Positions 37,119 through 46,606 of a DNA stretch of 64,000 nucleotides are shown piece after piece. The stretch is from an uncultured Opitutia bacterium. GTDB lineage: Bacteria > Verrucomicrobiota > Verrucomicrobiia > Opitutales > Opitutaceae. The notes under the pieces were generated by a model that did no database searches, had not been told where the DNA came from, and was given only the letters and a program-made list of their open reading frames with translations. Both the position numbers and the translations under genes were made by a program. The stretch is taken from positions 62,001 to 126,000 of the forward strand of contig CAIMAQ010000002.1 of assembly GCA_903839035.1 (NCBI GenBank), written 5' to 3'. The first letter of the stretch is position 1. Each line of letters begins with the position of its first letter.

Positions 37119-37786
37119 TTTTTCTCCCCCGCCCCACCCTCGCCGGCGGGCCCGGTGCCCGGCGACACGCCGCGGTAGTCCGTCTGCAGGTATTTCATGA
37201 TTTCATTCCCCGCCCACTCCACATCGCGCACGATGGCGCGCACGCGGCCGCTCAGGAAATGGTGCGCCAGGTGCGCCGGAATCGCGAGCATCAGGCCGCC
37301 CGCCGTGCAAAGCAGCGCCTGCCACATGCCCTTGGCGAGCACACTGGCCGTGGCGTAGTCCCGTTCGAACGCGAGAAACGTGGTGACAAAGCCCAGGACC
37401 GTGCCGAGCAGGCCGACGAGCGGCGCAACCTGGGCGATCGCCGCGATGCTGCCGAGCCGCCGCTCCAGCACGGGCAGCTCGACGATCGCGGCCTCCTGCA
37501 CATGGAAGCGCATCGCGTCGGCGCTGTCGTCCGCGTGCAGCAGCGCCGCCTTCACCACCGCCGCCACCGGGCCGGGGGTTTCCTCGCACACCGTCAGCGC
37601 CTCGACGATGCGGCGCTTGGCGAGGATGTTCTTGATGCCGCCGATGAAGGCCGTGGATCGGATCTGCCCGCGGTGCAGGTAAAGCGTGCGCTCGATCACG
37701 AGCATAAGGCAGAGCAGGCCGAGCGCGAGCAGCACCCACATCATCGGGCCGCCCTTGGCGAAGAGACTGAAGTCAAAAACGGACAT
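37115..37786 (-). CDS. exbB: ExbB/TolQ/MotA-family proton channel
   Basis: A 223-residue membrane protein with a first helix (about 15-33), a cytoplasmic loop and two further helices (about 115-135 and 155-175). It contains the family block IAQVAPLVGLLGTVLGF and GLMLAIPAHLAHH. It would form the pentameric proton channel with ExbD. It ends in a short Gly/Glu/Lys tail. It follows the TPR gene by 63 bases and overlaps exbD, so one operon. Confidence 0.85.
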   Translation of the reverse strand: MSVFDFSLFAKGGPMMWVLLALGLLCLMLVIERTLYLHRGQIRSTAFIGGIKNILAKRRIVEALTVCEETPGPVAAVVKAALLHADDSADAMRFHVQEAAIVELPVLERRLGSIAAIAQVAPLVGLLGTVLGFVTTFLAFERDYATASVLAKGMWQALLCTAGGLMLAIPAHLAHHFLSGRVRAIVRDVEWAGNEIMKYLQTDYRGVSPGTGPAGEGGAGEKK

Positions 37787-37849
37787 CGTGAGCGGGAGTT
37801 AGACTGGGTTCATTCCGTGGCGTAAATCCGAAAGCATGCGGGGGCGCAC

Positions 37850-40441
37850 TCAGGGTTTCGTCTCCGGGAGTTTGAAGCGGGCCAGCCGCGCCTTCGCCAG
37901 GTCCTCGCCCGGGCTCAGCCTGGCCTTCAGGATCAGCAGCCAGGCCTCCTTGGCCTGCTCGAGTTTTTCCTGCGATTCAAACAGCGTGCCGAGTTCGAGC
38001 AGCGTGCGCGCCATCCAGTAGCGTCCCTTTGCCCCCAGCTGCGCCGCGAGCGCGGGATCCCTGAGCAGGAACTCGTGCACCACGTCCTTCCACCACACCT
38101 CCTCGGCCCGGGCGGCGTCGCCCCGGCGCGCAAACAGATAGCCGAGGTTGAACCCGGCCTCAACCCGCACGTCCACCGGCGCGTCTACGCGGTCGCGCAG
38201 GTGCTCAAACAGGACGATCGCGCGATCCGCCTGGCTGGGGTCGCTGGCGGATTGCGCGTTGTGACATTCCGCCAGCGCGAGCTGTGCGAGGATCACATCC
38301 TTGTGCGCCACGTAGTTGTTCACGAGCGTTTCGTAAACCTGCTGGGCCTGCGGAAACTGGTTAAGTTTCCGCAGCAGGTCGCCCTGCTTGAGCCGGGCGT
38401 AGAACACCAGGTCGCTCTGCTGATACCTCTTCACCAGGTCCTCGATCAGCCGGTTGGCCTCCGCGAAATTCGCGTCCTGGCCGCGGCGCTCCGCCTGCAG
38501 CGCCGCCTGGTAGAGCGCATAGGGTGCGTAGGTGTTGTCCGGAAATTCTTCGGCGAGCTTCGTGAACAGCTGCTGGGCCTCCACGGTCTTGTCCTGCTTC
38601 TCGTAGTGCTCGGCCTCGACAAAGTAGGAATACACCGCGGCGTCCGACCGAGGGAAATCCGCGCGCAGTTTCTTCAACAGCTCCAGCGCATCGGCCTCGC
38701 GCTGAAGGGCAAAGCTCGCCTCGCCCTTCAGCAGCGCGCCCGTGCTTTCCATCTCGCTCTTCAGCGCCGCCGCCACGCCCTCCAGTTTCGCCGGCAGCGC
38801 GTCCACCAGCTTGAGCGTCTGCTCCGGCTGGCCCGCCTCAAGTGACAGCCGGGCTTGCAGCCACGCCATCCGGGCCTGCAACTCCGGCGGCAAGGCCCCG
38901 GGCGCCAGCCGCGGCAACGCGATCAGCCGGTTCACCCGGTCGTAGGCGGCCTTCGTCTGGTCATGCGTCTGCAGCGCGCGCGCCAGGTTCCACTCCGCCT
39001 GCCAGCGGTTCACCGCGTCAAAGGCCGGGTTTTTCGCCAGGTCGTCGAGCACCGTCTGCGCCGTGTCCAGCGAACCGGCCTCCATCTCGGCGAGCACGCG
39101 TTGAAACATCAGGTTGCCCGGCGGCACGCCCGCCGGCGGCTCGGCCAGCGTCGCCGCGTAGGCGTCGGCCGCACTGCGAAAATCCCGCGCCCGGAACCAT
39201 GCCTCGGCCACGAGCACCCCGAGCTGGGCATGTTCCGGACCCGCGGCCAGTTCCGCGCGCGCCTTGGCCGCGTTGTCAGCCGCCGTGCGGTAGCGCAGTT
39301 GCGCCCAGGCCGAGCCGGTCAGCACGCCGAGAGCGTGGGCCTTGAGCGGCGAACCGGGAAACTTCTCCAACAACGCGTGCGCGTCGTCCTCGGCCTGCGC
39401 GTAGTTCCGGTCCGCCAGCGCCAGTTCGGCCCGGAACAGCAGCAGATCCTCCAGGATCGGATGGGCCGCCGGCAGCCCGATCAGCGAATCGAGTTTCTTG
39501 CGGAATTCCGCCCGCGCCGGATCGTGGTCGGACGCCCGGGCGAGCAGCTGGAGGGCGATGCGCTGCTTGTCACGGTCGGCGCCATCGCGCAGCAGTTCGT
39601 TGAGCGCGGTGCGGCCGGCACCTTCGTCCGCACCGGCGATCAGGCCCAGCACGAGGCGCGCGCTGTCCAGCTCGTCCCGTTCCTCCGCCGGCATCGTGGC
39701 GAGCTGCCGTTGCAGGAGTGCGATGGCCTCGCTCTTCCGGCCAAGAGTGTCGAGCATGGCCGCATATGTTCGTGCGATGCCGTAGCCGATCTTGCGGCCT
39801 TGAAACTGTTCGAGGTTCTTGCGCTGGGTCTCCGCCTCGGCGTCCGTCACCGGTCCGAGCCGCAGCCTCGCCTGCTCCCGCGCGAGGATGAAACGCGCCC
39901 GGGAAAAGCTGGTCCCGGCCGCGCCCTCCGCCTGCTGGTAAAGATCCTTGGCCCCGTTCACGTCATTCGCCGCGTCCGCCACCAGCCCCTGCAGGTAGAA
40001 AAACCACGCCCGGTCGGTCACAGCGACCTCGTCGGCCTTGATCGCCGCCAGTTCGGCCCGCGCCACGTCCACCTTGCGCTGCTGAATCGCGGCGAGCGCC
40101 GCGCGCAGATGCCAGGCCGCGCCGTGCCAGCCAATGTAACCCTGCAGGGCCTGCTCCGCCTCGGCCGCCCGGCCGTCGTCCAGCAGCGCGGTGGCCAGCC
40201 GGAGGGTCAGTCGCGCACGATCGCCATCCGGCGCCGCCAGGAGCTTGCGGTACAACTCGGCCGCCACGGCGGGAAATCCCATCTCCGCCGCCCGGTCCGC
40301 CGCCGCCAAGGCGAGGGCATTGTCCCCCGGGGAGGCCGCGCGGGTCGCAGCCACGAGCGGGACCGGGGCGAAGAGCGGCGCCTGCGCGCGCAGGATCATG
40401 GCCGGGGCCAGCAGGAGGACGGGGAGAATTCGAAATCGCAT
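37850..40441 (-). CDS. Large secreted TPR-repeat protein of the ExbBD operon
   Basis: An 863-residue protein with a signal peptide (RFRILPVLLLAPAM, cleavage after about residue 20) and tetratricopeptide-like helical pairs throughout. It resembles the TPR partner proteins coded with ExbBD or TolQR, and BamD/YbgF-type repeats near the C-terminus (EYEKQ..QQLFTKLAEEFPDN). The ATG at 40441 starts the signal peptide; about 30 upstream residues are not coding-like. First gene of the four-gene operon. Probably periplasmic; the partner is unknown. Confidence 0.75.
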   Translation of the reverse strand: MRFRILPVLLLAPAMILRAQAPLFAPVPLVAATRAASPGDNALALAAADRAAEMGFPAVAAELYRKLLAAPDGDRARLTLRLATALLDDGRAAEAEQALQGYIGWHGAAWHLRAALAAIQQRKVDVARAELAAIKADEVAVTDRAWFFYLQGLVADAANDVNGAKDLYQQAEGAAGTSFSRARFILAREQARLRLGPVTDAEAETQRKNLEQFQGRKIGYGIARTYAAMLDTLGRKSEAIALLQRQLATMPAEERDELDSARLVLGLIAGADEGAGRTALNELLRDGADRDKQRIALQLLARASDHDPARAEFRKKLDSLIGLPAAHPILEDLLLFRAELALADRNYAQAEDDAHALLEKFPGSPLKAHALGVLTGSAWAQLRYRTAADNAAKARAELAAGPEHAQLGVLVAEAWFRARDFRSAADAYAATLAEPPAGVPPGNLMFQRVLAEMEAGSLDTAQTVLDDLAKNPAFDAVNRWQAEWNLARALQTHDQTKAAYDRVNRLIALPRLAPGALPPELQARMAWLQARLSLEAGQPEQTLKLVDALPAKLEGVAAALKSEMESTGALLKGEASFALQREADALELLKKLRADFPRSDAAVYSYFVEAEHYEKQDKTVEAQQLFTKLAEEFPDNTYAPYALYQAALQAERRGQDANFAEANRLIEDLVKRYQQSDLVFYARLKQGDLLRKLNQFPQAQQVYETLVNNYVAHKDVILAQLALAECHNAQSASDPSQADRAIVLFEHLRDRVDAPVDVRVEAGFNLGYLFARRGDAARAEEVWWKDVVHEFLLRDPALAAQLGAKGRYWMARTLLELGTLFESQEKLEQAKEAWLLILKARLSPGEDLAKARLARFKLPETKP

Positions 40442-40568
40442 GCGAGCGCGGCTAAGTTGCTGCGCCCCATGGAAACAATCAACCGCGTTGTAATCAGTTC
40501 CTTCTGGCGCGCCCGGGTTCCCTCGGCACACTCTCCGGCGTCAGATTTCCCCTTCAATTCATCCCATC

Positions 40569-41171
40569 ATGAGCATCGCACTTATTGTCCTCGGTGTCCT
40601 TCTCGTCGTCCTCGTTGTCCTCGGCCTCTGGGTCATGGGCATCTATAACGCCCTCGTCGCCCTCCGCAACCGCTTCAAGAACGCGTTCGCCCAGATCGAC
40701 GTTCAGCTCAAGCGCCGCTACGACCTCATCCCCAACTTGGTCGAGACCGCCAAGGGCTACATGAAGCACGAGAGCTCCACCCTCGAGGCCGTCATCAAGG
40801 CCCGTAACATCGCCCTCGCCGCCTCCCAGTCCGCCGCCGCCAACCCGGCTGACGCCAACGCCATGAAGAGCCTCGGCGCCGCCGAGTCCGGCTTGGGTGG
40901 CGCCCTCTCCCGCCTGATGGTCGTCTCCGAGCAGTACCCCGACCTCAAGGCCAACCAGAACATGATGCAACTCACCGAGGAGCTCACTTCCACGGAAAAC
41001 AAGGTCTCCTTCGCCCGCCAAGCGTACAACGACAGCGTCATGGGCTACAACACGACCCGCGAGACGTTCCCCAACGTGATCTTCGCCGGCATGTTCGGCT
41101 TCCTCCCCGCCGAACTGTTCAAGATCGACGACCCCACCGAGCGCAACGCGCCCAAGGTCAGCTTCACCTGA
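40569..41171 (+). CDS. lemA: LemA family protein
   Basis: A 200-residue protein with one N-terminal membrane helix (about 3-24) and a cytoplasmic helical coil. Family signature: NRFKNAFAQIDVQLKRRYDL then IPNLVETAKGY. Role unknown; LemA proteins are often coded with M48 proteases or TPM-domain proteins, as here. It starts the plus-strand set lemA-ybjQ-M48. Its start lies 127 bases from the divergent TPR gene; that gap probably holds both promoters. Confidence 0.9.
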   Translation: MSIALIVLGVLLVVLVVLGLWVMGIYNALVALRNRFKNAFAQIDVQLKRRYDLIPNLVETAKGYMKHESSTLEAVIKARNIALAASQSAAANPADANAMKSLGAAESGLGGALSRLMVVSEQYPDLKANQNMMQLTEELTSTENKVSFARQAYNDSVMGYNTTRETFPNVIFAGMFGFLPAELFKIDDPTERNAPKVSFT

Positions 41172-41191
41172 GGCCCCGGACTGCTCCCGCC

Positions 41192-41509
41192 GTGCATAAT
41201 ACCACCGGCATTTCGCTCACCGGGTTCCTCGCCACCTCGGAACTCGGGACCGTCCGCGGTATCGTCGTCCGCTCCCGCTCCGTGGTCGGCAACATCGGCG
41301 CGAGCATCCAGACGCTGTTCGGCGCCATCACGCTCTACACCGAGCTCTGCGAGCATGCCCGCCAGGACGCGTTCGAGCGGATGTGCCGAGAAGCCACCGC
41401 CCGCGGCGCCAACGCCATTCCCGGTCTGCGCTACGACGCCACCGAGCTCTCCCCCGGCGTGACCGAGGTGCTGTGCTACGGCACCGCCGTCGTCGTCACC
41501 CCCGGTTAA
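41192..41509 (+). CDS. YbjQ/UPF0145 family protein
   Basis: A 105-residue protein of the heavy-metal-binding-like YbjQ family (DUF74). Pattern: LGTVRGIVVRSRSVVGNIGA, then EMCxx-like ERMCREATARGANAIPGLRYD. It starts with GTG at 41192, 20 bases after lemA. YbjQ proteins form pentameric rings in known structures; the function is unresolved. Its place between LemA and an M48 protease suggests a shared envelope job. Confidence 0.85.
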   Translation: MHNTTGISLTGFLATSELGTVRGIVVRSRSVVGNIGASIQTLFGAITLYTELCEHARQDAFERMCREATARGANAIPGLRYDATELSPGVTEVLCYGTAVVVTPG

Positions 41510-41572
41510 TTCCCGCCGGCCGCGGCGGCTCCCGATTCCTCGTTCCACGCCTCCGCAACCGCCCGTCCCGAC

Positions 41573-43546
41573 ATGGATTTCTTCGAAGCTCAGGCCCGCG
41601 CCAAGCAACGCACCGGGCGGCTCGTCGCGCTTTTCGTGGTCGCCGTGATCGGCACCATCCTGGGCGGCTATTTTGCGACGATCTTCCTGCTGGCCTACAG
41701 CCCGACGCGCACCAGCCGCCATCGTTACTATCAATCGCTAAATATCGAGACGACGCCGGTTCAGCTCTGGCAGCCGCAGGTGTTCCTGACGGTCACGGTT
41801 GGCACGCTCCTCGTCGTGGGCATCGCCTCGCTCGTCAAATGGCAGGAGTTCTCCGCCGGCGGTTCTGCCGTCGCCGAGAGTGTCGGCGGCCGGCCCATCA
41901 ATCCGCACACCACCGACCTGCGTGAGCGTAAGCTCCTCAACGTCGTCGAGGAAATGGCCATCGCCTCCGGCATTCCCATGCCCGCGGTGTACGTGCTCGA
42001 CCAGGAACCCGCCATCAACGCCTTCGCCGCCGGCCTCACCACCAGCGATGCCGTCGTCACCGTCACGCGCGGCACGCTCGACAAGCTCACCCGCGACGAA
42101 CTCCAGGGCGTCATCGGCCATGAGTTCAGCCACATCCTCAACGGTGACATGCGGCTCAACCTCCAGCTCAGCGCCCTGCTCTTCGGCATCCTTGTCATTG
42201 GCCTCGCCGGCCGTGGCATCCTCTGGGCCATGACCCGCGGCCGCATCCGCGGCGACGGCAAGAACTCCGGCGGCGCCGTTATCGCCATCGCCGCCGTCGG
42301 CCTCGCCCTGCTCATCCTCGGCTACGTCGGGTATTTCTTCGGCAAGCTCATCCAGGCCGCCGTCTCCCGCCAGCGTGAGTACCTTGCCGACGCCTCCTCG
42401 GTGCAGTTCACCCGCAACCCCGGCGGCATCACCGGTGCACTGAAAAAGATCGGCGGCTTCGCCCTCGGCTCCTCGCTCGAGTCGAACAAGAGCTCGACCA
42501 TCGGCCATTTCTTTTTTGCCCAGGCCTTCGATTCGAGTTTCGGCGGGCTCTGGGCCACGCACCCGACCCTCGACTCGCGCATCCGCGCCATCGACCCGCA
42601 GTTCGACGGCCAGATGTTCGACCCGCCGGAGGTTGTAGACGTGAGCCAAGAAACCTTCGCGAAGGCCGGTTTCGCCCCCGGCGCCCTCGATCATTCCTCC
42701 CTCAAGCGTCCCACCGCCCCGCTCCCCTCGCCCGTCGCCATCATCGCCACCATCGGCACGCTCGCCCCGGCCAACATTGCCCATGCCGAGACGCTCCTCG
42801 CCTCTGTGCCCCCCCGCCTCCGCGATGCCGCCCGCTCGCCCACCGAGTCAGCCGCCCTGCTCTACGGCCTGCTGCTCGACGGCAATGAGGCGATGCGCGA
42901 ACGCCAGCGCACCCTCGTCGCCGCCAAGGCCGGCCCCGAGGCTCGGCGACTGCTCGGCGAACTCGAACCTGCCCTCGGATCGCTTGGACCCGAGCACAAA
43001 CTCCCCCTGCTCCAGCTGGCGGTACCCGCTCTCCGCCACCTGCCGCCGGCCTCACTCGCCCCCTTCCTCGACACCCTCGACGAACTGGTCCACGCGGACG
43101 GCAAGGTTTCCACCTTCGAGTTCGCGCTGCAAAAACTCCTCACGCGCTCCCTAGCCCTCGGTGAAAAACCCGGCGCTGCCGTCGTCCAAGTCTACTCGTT
43201 CAACGCCGTCGCCAGCGAGATCAGCATCGTGCTCTCCGCCCTCGCCTACACGGCGAGCAACGGGGGGCTCGACGCCGCCGGGGCCTTTGCCGCCGGGGCC
43301 GACCAGTTGAAACTGCTCGAGGGCAAGCTGGCCCTGCTCCCGCCCGCCGTCAGCGACTTCGTCCAGCTCGACGCCGCCCTCGACAAGCTCGCCACCGCGA
43401 GTGGCCCGATCAAGCAGCGCCTCCTGTTCGCCAGCGCCCACGTGGTCGGCGCCGACGGCACGATTCTCATCGCCGAGGCGGAATTGCTCCGCGCCATCGC
43501 CGCCGCCCTCGACTGCCCGATGCCGCCGCTCCTTGCGGCCGCGTAA
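41573..43546 (+). CDS. M48 family membrane metallopeptidase with extra C-terminal region
   Basis: A 657-residue protein. Two N-terminal membrane helices (about 16-43 and 68-84) precede a HtpX/Ste24-type protease. The motif HEFSH is at 183-187 (ligands His183, His187) and the third ligand is Glu269 in REYLAD. A second pair of helices (about 205-260) follows the motif. From about 370 to the end is an extra cytosolic part of about 290 residues with two ADGxxxxxE motifs (LVHADGKVSTFE and VGADGTILIAEAELL), resembling TerB-type acidic helices. Probably a membrane quality-control protease. Its neighbours are lemA and ybjQ. Confidence 0.85.
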   Translation: MDFFEAQARAKQRTGRLVALFVVAVIGTILGGYFATIFLLAYSPTRTSRHRYYQSLNIETTPVQLWQPQVFLTVTVGTLLVVGIASLVKWQEFSAGGSAVAESVGGRPINPHTTDLRERKLLNVVEEMAIASGIPMPAVYVLDQEPAINAFAAGLTTSDAVVTVTRGTLDKLTRDELQGVIGHEFSHILNGDMRLNLQLSALLFGILVIGLAGRGILWAMTRGRIRGDGKNSGGAVIAIAAVGLALLILGYVGYFFGKLIQAAVSRQREYLADASSVQFTRNPGGITGALKKIGGFALGSSLESNKSSTIGHFFFAQAFDSSFGGLWATHPTLDSRIRAIDPQFDGQMFDPPEVVDVSQETFAKAGFAPGALDHSSLKRPTAPLPSPVAIIATIGTLAPANIAHAETLLASVPPRLRDAARSPTESAALLYGLLLDGNEAMRERQRTLVAAKAGPEARRLLGELEPALGSLGPEHKLPLLQLAVPALRHLPPASLAPFLDTLDELVHADGKVSTFEFALQKLLTRSLALGEKPGAAVVQVYSFNAVASEISIVLSALAYTASNGGLDAAGAFAAGADQLKLLEGKLALLPPAVSDFVQLDAALDKLATASGPIKQRLLFASAHVVGADGTILIAEAELLRAIAAALDCPMPPLLAAA

Positions 43547-43633
43547 AGCCGGCGCCACCACCGCCGGGCGCTTGAACATTCGTTAGAAAACCATTGCCCG
43601 GCCGCGCCCGGTCGCCGTCCATGGACGCCACCC

Positions 43634-45403
43634 ATGCGCGCCGTCGACATCTCCGCCGTCAAACGTCCCACCCGCCGCCGGGCCGCCGGCCGCGATGAAC
43701 TCGCCTGGTGGCGTGAGGCCCGCTTCGGCCTCTTCATCCACTGGGGCCTGTACGCGATTCCCGCCGGCGTCTGGCGCGGCCAGCGCGTGCCCTACATCGG
43801 CGAGTGGCTGATGTTTCGCGAAAAAATTCCCGTCGCCACCTACGCGCAACTCGCCGCGAAGTTTCACCCGCGCCACTGGGACGCCGCCGCCGTCGTCCGT
43901 CTCGCCCGCGAGGCCGGCATGGGCTATCTCGTCGTCACCACGAAGCATCACGACGGCTTCGCGATGTACCGCTCGACCGTCAGCCCGTACAACGTCGTCG
44001 ACGCCACCCCGTGGCACCACGACCCCATCGCCGATCTCGCCCACGAATGCCGCCGCCAGGGCATCCGCCTGTGTTTCTATTACTCGCAGGATCTCGACTG
44101 GCACCACCCCGACGGCGCGTGGAACACCTGGGACTACGCGAAGGAAACGAAAAATCCCGACCGCTATCTGCGCGAAAAAGTCCTCCCGCAGCTTACCGAA
44201 CTGCTCACGCGCTACGGCCCCGTCGGCATGGTCTGGTTCGACACGCCGCTCACGCTGACGCGCGACCAGAGCGCCTCGATCCGCCGCCACGTGAAACGCC
44301 TGCAGCCGCACTGCCTCGTCTCCGGTCGCATCGGCCACGGGCTCGGCGACTACAGCCTGCCCCGGGATAATTTCCTGCCGCCCGGCCGCCTCGAGGGCGA
44401 CTGGGAGACCTGCGCCACGCTCAACCACACCTGGGGTTTCAAAAAGCACGACCACGAGTGGAAGTCCGCCGCCAACCTCATCACTACGCTGGTGGATCTC
44501 ACCAGCAAGGGTTCGAACTACCTCCTCAACATCGGCCCCGACGCCGACGGCCGCGTCCCCGCGCCGAGCGTCCAGCGGCTCCGCGCCATCGGCGCTTGGC
44601 TGCGCGTGAATGGTACCGCCATCCATGGCGCCTCGCCCAGCCCGTTCCGGTACGAGTTCCCCTGGGGCCGCATCACGACCAAGGGCCGCACGCTCTATTT
44701 TCATTTCTTCGCGAAGCCGCCGCGTTCCTTCCTGCTCCACGGTTTGAAGACGCGCGTCACCTCGGTCGCCGCCCTCGCCGCCCCGCGGAAAAAATTCCCC
44801 TTTCGGCAAACCACCGCGGTCGCGACGGGCACCCCCCTTCTCGCGCTCGACCTGACCGGGCTGCGTTTCTCCGCGCCTGTGACCGTGGTCGCCGTGCAGC
44901 TTGCCTCCCCGCCCGCCGTCGAGGCGCTCACCCTCCAGCAGCCGGACCGCGCCGTCACCTTGATCGGCCCGCTGGCCTGCGTCGGCACCGACGCGAAAGT
45001 TGCCACCATGCGCATGGGCGGCAACGGACTCACCGAAAACTGGCGAACGACCTCCGACTGGCTCCAATGGCGTTTCACCATCCTCCAACCGGGCACCTAC
45101 GACGTCACCGTGGTCACCACGCACCAGCATCTCGAACCTTGGAGCGGGGGCCACACCCTGCGCGTGGACTGCGCCGACCGCACCCTCCGCCGCAAAACCA
45201 CGCGTGAGGCCATCCTGCCCGGCCTGCGTTCCGCCTATTTTCCGCAAATCGCCACGCACTTCGGCCGGCTCGCGTTCGAGCACGCCGGCACCTTCCCGCT
45301 CCGGCTCCAGGCCACCCGGCTGAATCTCCCGAAGAAGAACAAAACCCTCTTCTCCGACGGCGGCATCCAGTTCTCGGAAATCCGGCTGACCCCTGCACGG
45401 TAA
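43634..45403 (+). CDS. Alpha-L-fucosidase (GH29)
   Basis: A 589-residue GH29 enzyme. N-terminal features are RFGLFIHWGLYAIPAGVW and the AKFHPRHWDA region, then TTKHHDGFAMY. The nucleophile is Asp203 in VWFDT, where many relatives have WFDG. It contains WGFKKHDHEWKSAANL, GSNYLLNIGPDADG and a beta-sandwich C-terminal domain. No signal peptide, so it appears cytosolic and would act on imported fucosides. The stop lies 16 bases from the LysR gene, convergent. Confidence 0.93.
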   Translation: MRAVDISAVKRPTRRRAAGRDELAWWREARFGLFIHWGLYAIPAGVWRGQRVPYIGEWLMFREKIPVATYAQLAAKFHPRHWDAAAVVRLAREAGMGYLVVTTKHHDGFAMYRSTVSPYNVVDATPWHHDPIADLAHECRRQGIRLCFYYSQDLDWHHPDGAWNTWDYAKETKNPDRYLREKVLPQLTELLTRYGPVGMVWFDTPLTLTRDQSASIRRHVKRLQPHCLVSGRIGHGLGDYSLPRDNFLPPGRLEGDWETCATLNHTWGFKKHDHEWKSAANLITTLVDLTSKGSNYLLNIGPDADGRVPAPSVQRLRAIGAWLRVNGTAIHGASPSPFRYEFPWGRITTKGRTLYFHFFAKPPRSFLLHGLKTRVTSVAALAAPRKKFPFRQTTAVATGTPLLALDLTGLRFSAPVTVVAVQLASPPAVEALTLQQPDRAVTLIGPLACVGTDAKVATMRMGGNGLTENWRTTSDWLQWRFTILQPGTYDVTVVTTHQHLEPWSGGHTLRVDCADRTLRRKTTREAILPGLRSAYFPQIATHFGRLAFEHAGTFPLRLQATRLNLPKKNKTLFSDGGIQFSEIRLTPAR

Positions 45404-45419
45404 TCCCGTCGGCGGATCC

Positions 45420-46322
45420 TCAGGGCAGCTTGTCCGCCACGGCCCAGTCCGGCCAGGTGTCGTGTGAATAGTCGCGCACGGCCTGGATCACCGCCCGCAC
45501 CAGGAGCGAAGGTTCGACCCGCCACAGCAGACCCATCGTCAGCGGCGCAAACCCCGCCAGCGGCAGCGCGCGCACGTTGCGGTGCTTGATGATCGCGGGA
45601 ATGCCTAGGTTCACCCCGCAGCCGTCGCCGTTCGCCACATAGCACGTGACGAGTTCGACCGACGTCGCCTCCACGGCCTGCGGCCACGTCACGCCCAGCC
45701 GTTTCAGGTCCTTCTGGAAGTTCTGCATGACGCTCGTCGCCGCAGGCAGGCCGATGAGTGGCTCCGGGACTTTCTTCTTCGCCCATAACTCGGCCGCGTA
45801 CTTCCAGGGCCGGTCGCGGGGCACGAGCAGCACCAGCGGCACGCATGCAAGGCGCAATTGCCGGAGCCGCACCGGCGGCCGGGCATCGACCGGCCCCACC
45901 GCGAGGTCGATTTTCCCGTCCAGCAGCAGGGCCTCGAGCTGCGCCTGATGACCCGCCTGCAGGCTCAGCCGCATCCGCGGGTGCAGCGCCCGTACCCGCT
46001 GCATCACCACCGGCATGTGGTCGCGCAGCACCAGCTCCGCCCCGCCGATGCGCAATTCCGGGTCCGCGTCACCCTTCAGCTCGCTCGCCACGCCCCCGAG
46101 GTTTTCGAAAAACGGCTGCACGTGCGCGAAGAGCTTCTCCCCCGCCGGCGTCAGCCGGAACGGGCTGCGCTCGAAGAGTTTCGTCCCGACCGCCTTCTCC
46201 AGCTTCCCCATCTGCCCACTCACCGCAGGCTGCTGGATGCCGTACGGAATGCGCCGCACCGCCGCGCTGATGCCGCCGTGCTTCGCGACGTAATAGAACA
46301 GCTCGAGGTGATGCACGTTCAT
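45420..46322 (-). CDS. LysR-family transcription regulator
   Basis: A 300-residue regulator with a winged HTH at about 1-60 (HHLELFYYVAKHGGISAAVR, QQPAVSGQMGKLE) and a two-lobed effector domain after about 90. It is divergent from the CarF-like gene, with a 284-base gap that probably holds both promoters. LysR regulators often control the divergent gene, so the lipid desaturase is a candidate target. It is convergent with the fucosidase gene, with a 16-base gap. Effector unknown. Confidence 0.9.
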   Translation of the reverse strand: MNVHHLELFYYVAKHGGISAAVRRIPYGIQQPAVSGQMGKLEKAVGTKLFERSPFRLTPAGEKLFAHVQPFFENLGGVASELKGDADPELRIGGAELVLRDHMPVVMQRVRALHPRMRLSLQAGHQAQLEALLLDGKIDLAVGPVDARPPVRLRQLRLACVPLVLLVPRDRPWKYAAELWAKKKVPEPLIGLPAATSVMQNFQKDLKRLGVTWPQAVEATSVELVTCYVANGDGCGVNLGIPAIIKHRNVRALPLAGFAPLTMGLLWRVEPSLLVRAVIQAVRDYSHDTWPDWAVADKLP

Positions 46323-46606
46323 CCGCCACCACGAAACCCCCGCGACGAGCCCCGCGCAACGCCGTTTTCCCGTCCCCGCGGCCGTTCGCGACGCCAGATA
46401 TTTCGAAAAGTGGAATCAAACTCGCCGGGTGCCTGGAACCCATTTCCTCTCACCCATCGCCCCTCGCTCGCCGCCCCCGGCGGCCCCCATCACCAAAAAC
46501 GATGCCCGGCATCAGACTTATCAACTCACGCCCCCGCAGCCTTTCGGATATTCTCATCCCGTCCCGGCCAAGCCAGCGGACCAACCAGCCTCAACCCTCC
46601 ACTCCC
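46323..46606. promoter_or_regulatory. Divergent lysR/carF control region
   Basis: A gap of 284 bases between the divergent LysR gene and the CarF-like gene, rich in C on the plus strand. An in-frame ATG at 46502 extends carF by 35 residues of Pro/Ser/Arg-rich sequence that look non-coding. I do not see a clear promoter or a T-N11-A palindrome with confidence. Confidence 0.35.

Noticed and set aside
43583-45283. Minus-strand frame of about 560 codons opposite the fucosidase
   Set aside because: The sense strand has clear GH29 motifs; the antisense product has none.
46502-46606. 35-residue N-terminal extension of the CarF-like protein
   Set aside because: Pro/Ser/Arg-rich, not like a membrane protein start; the first helix begins at 46607.
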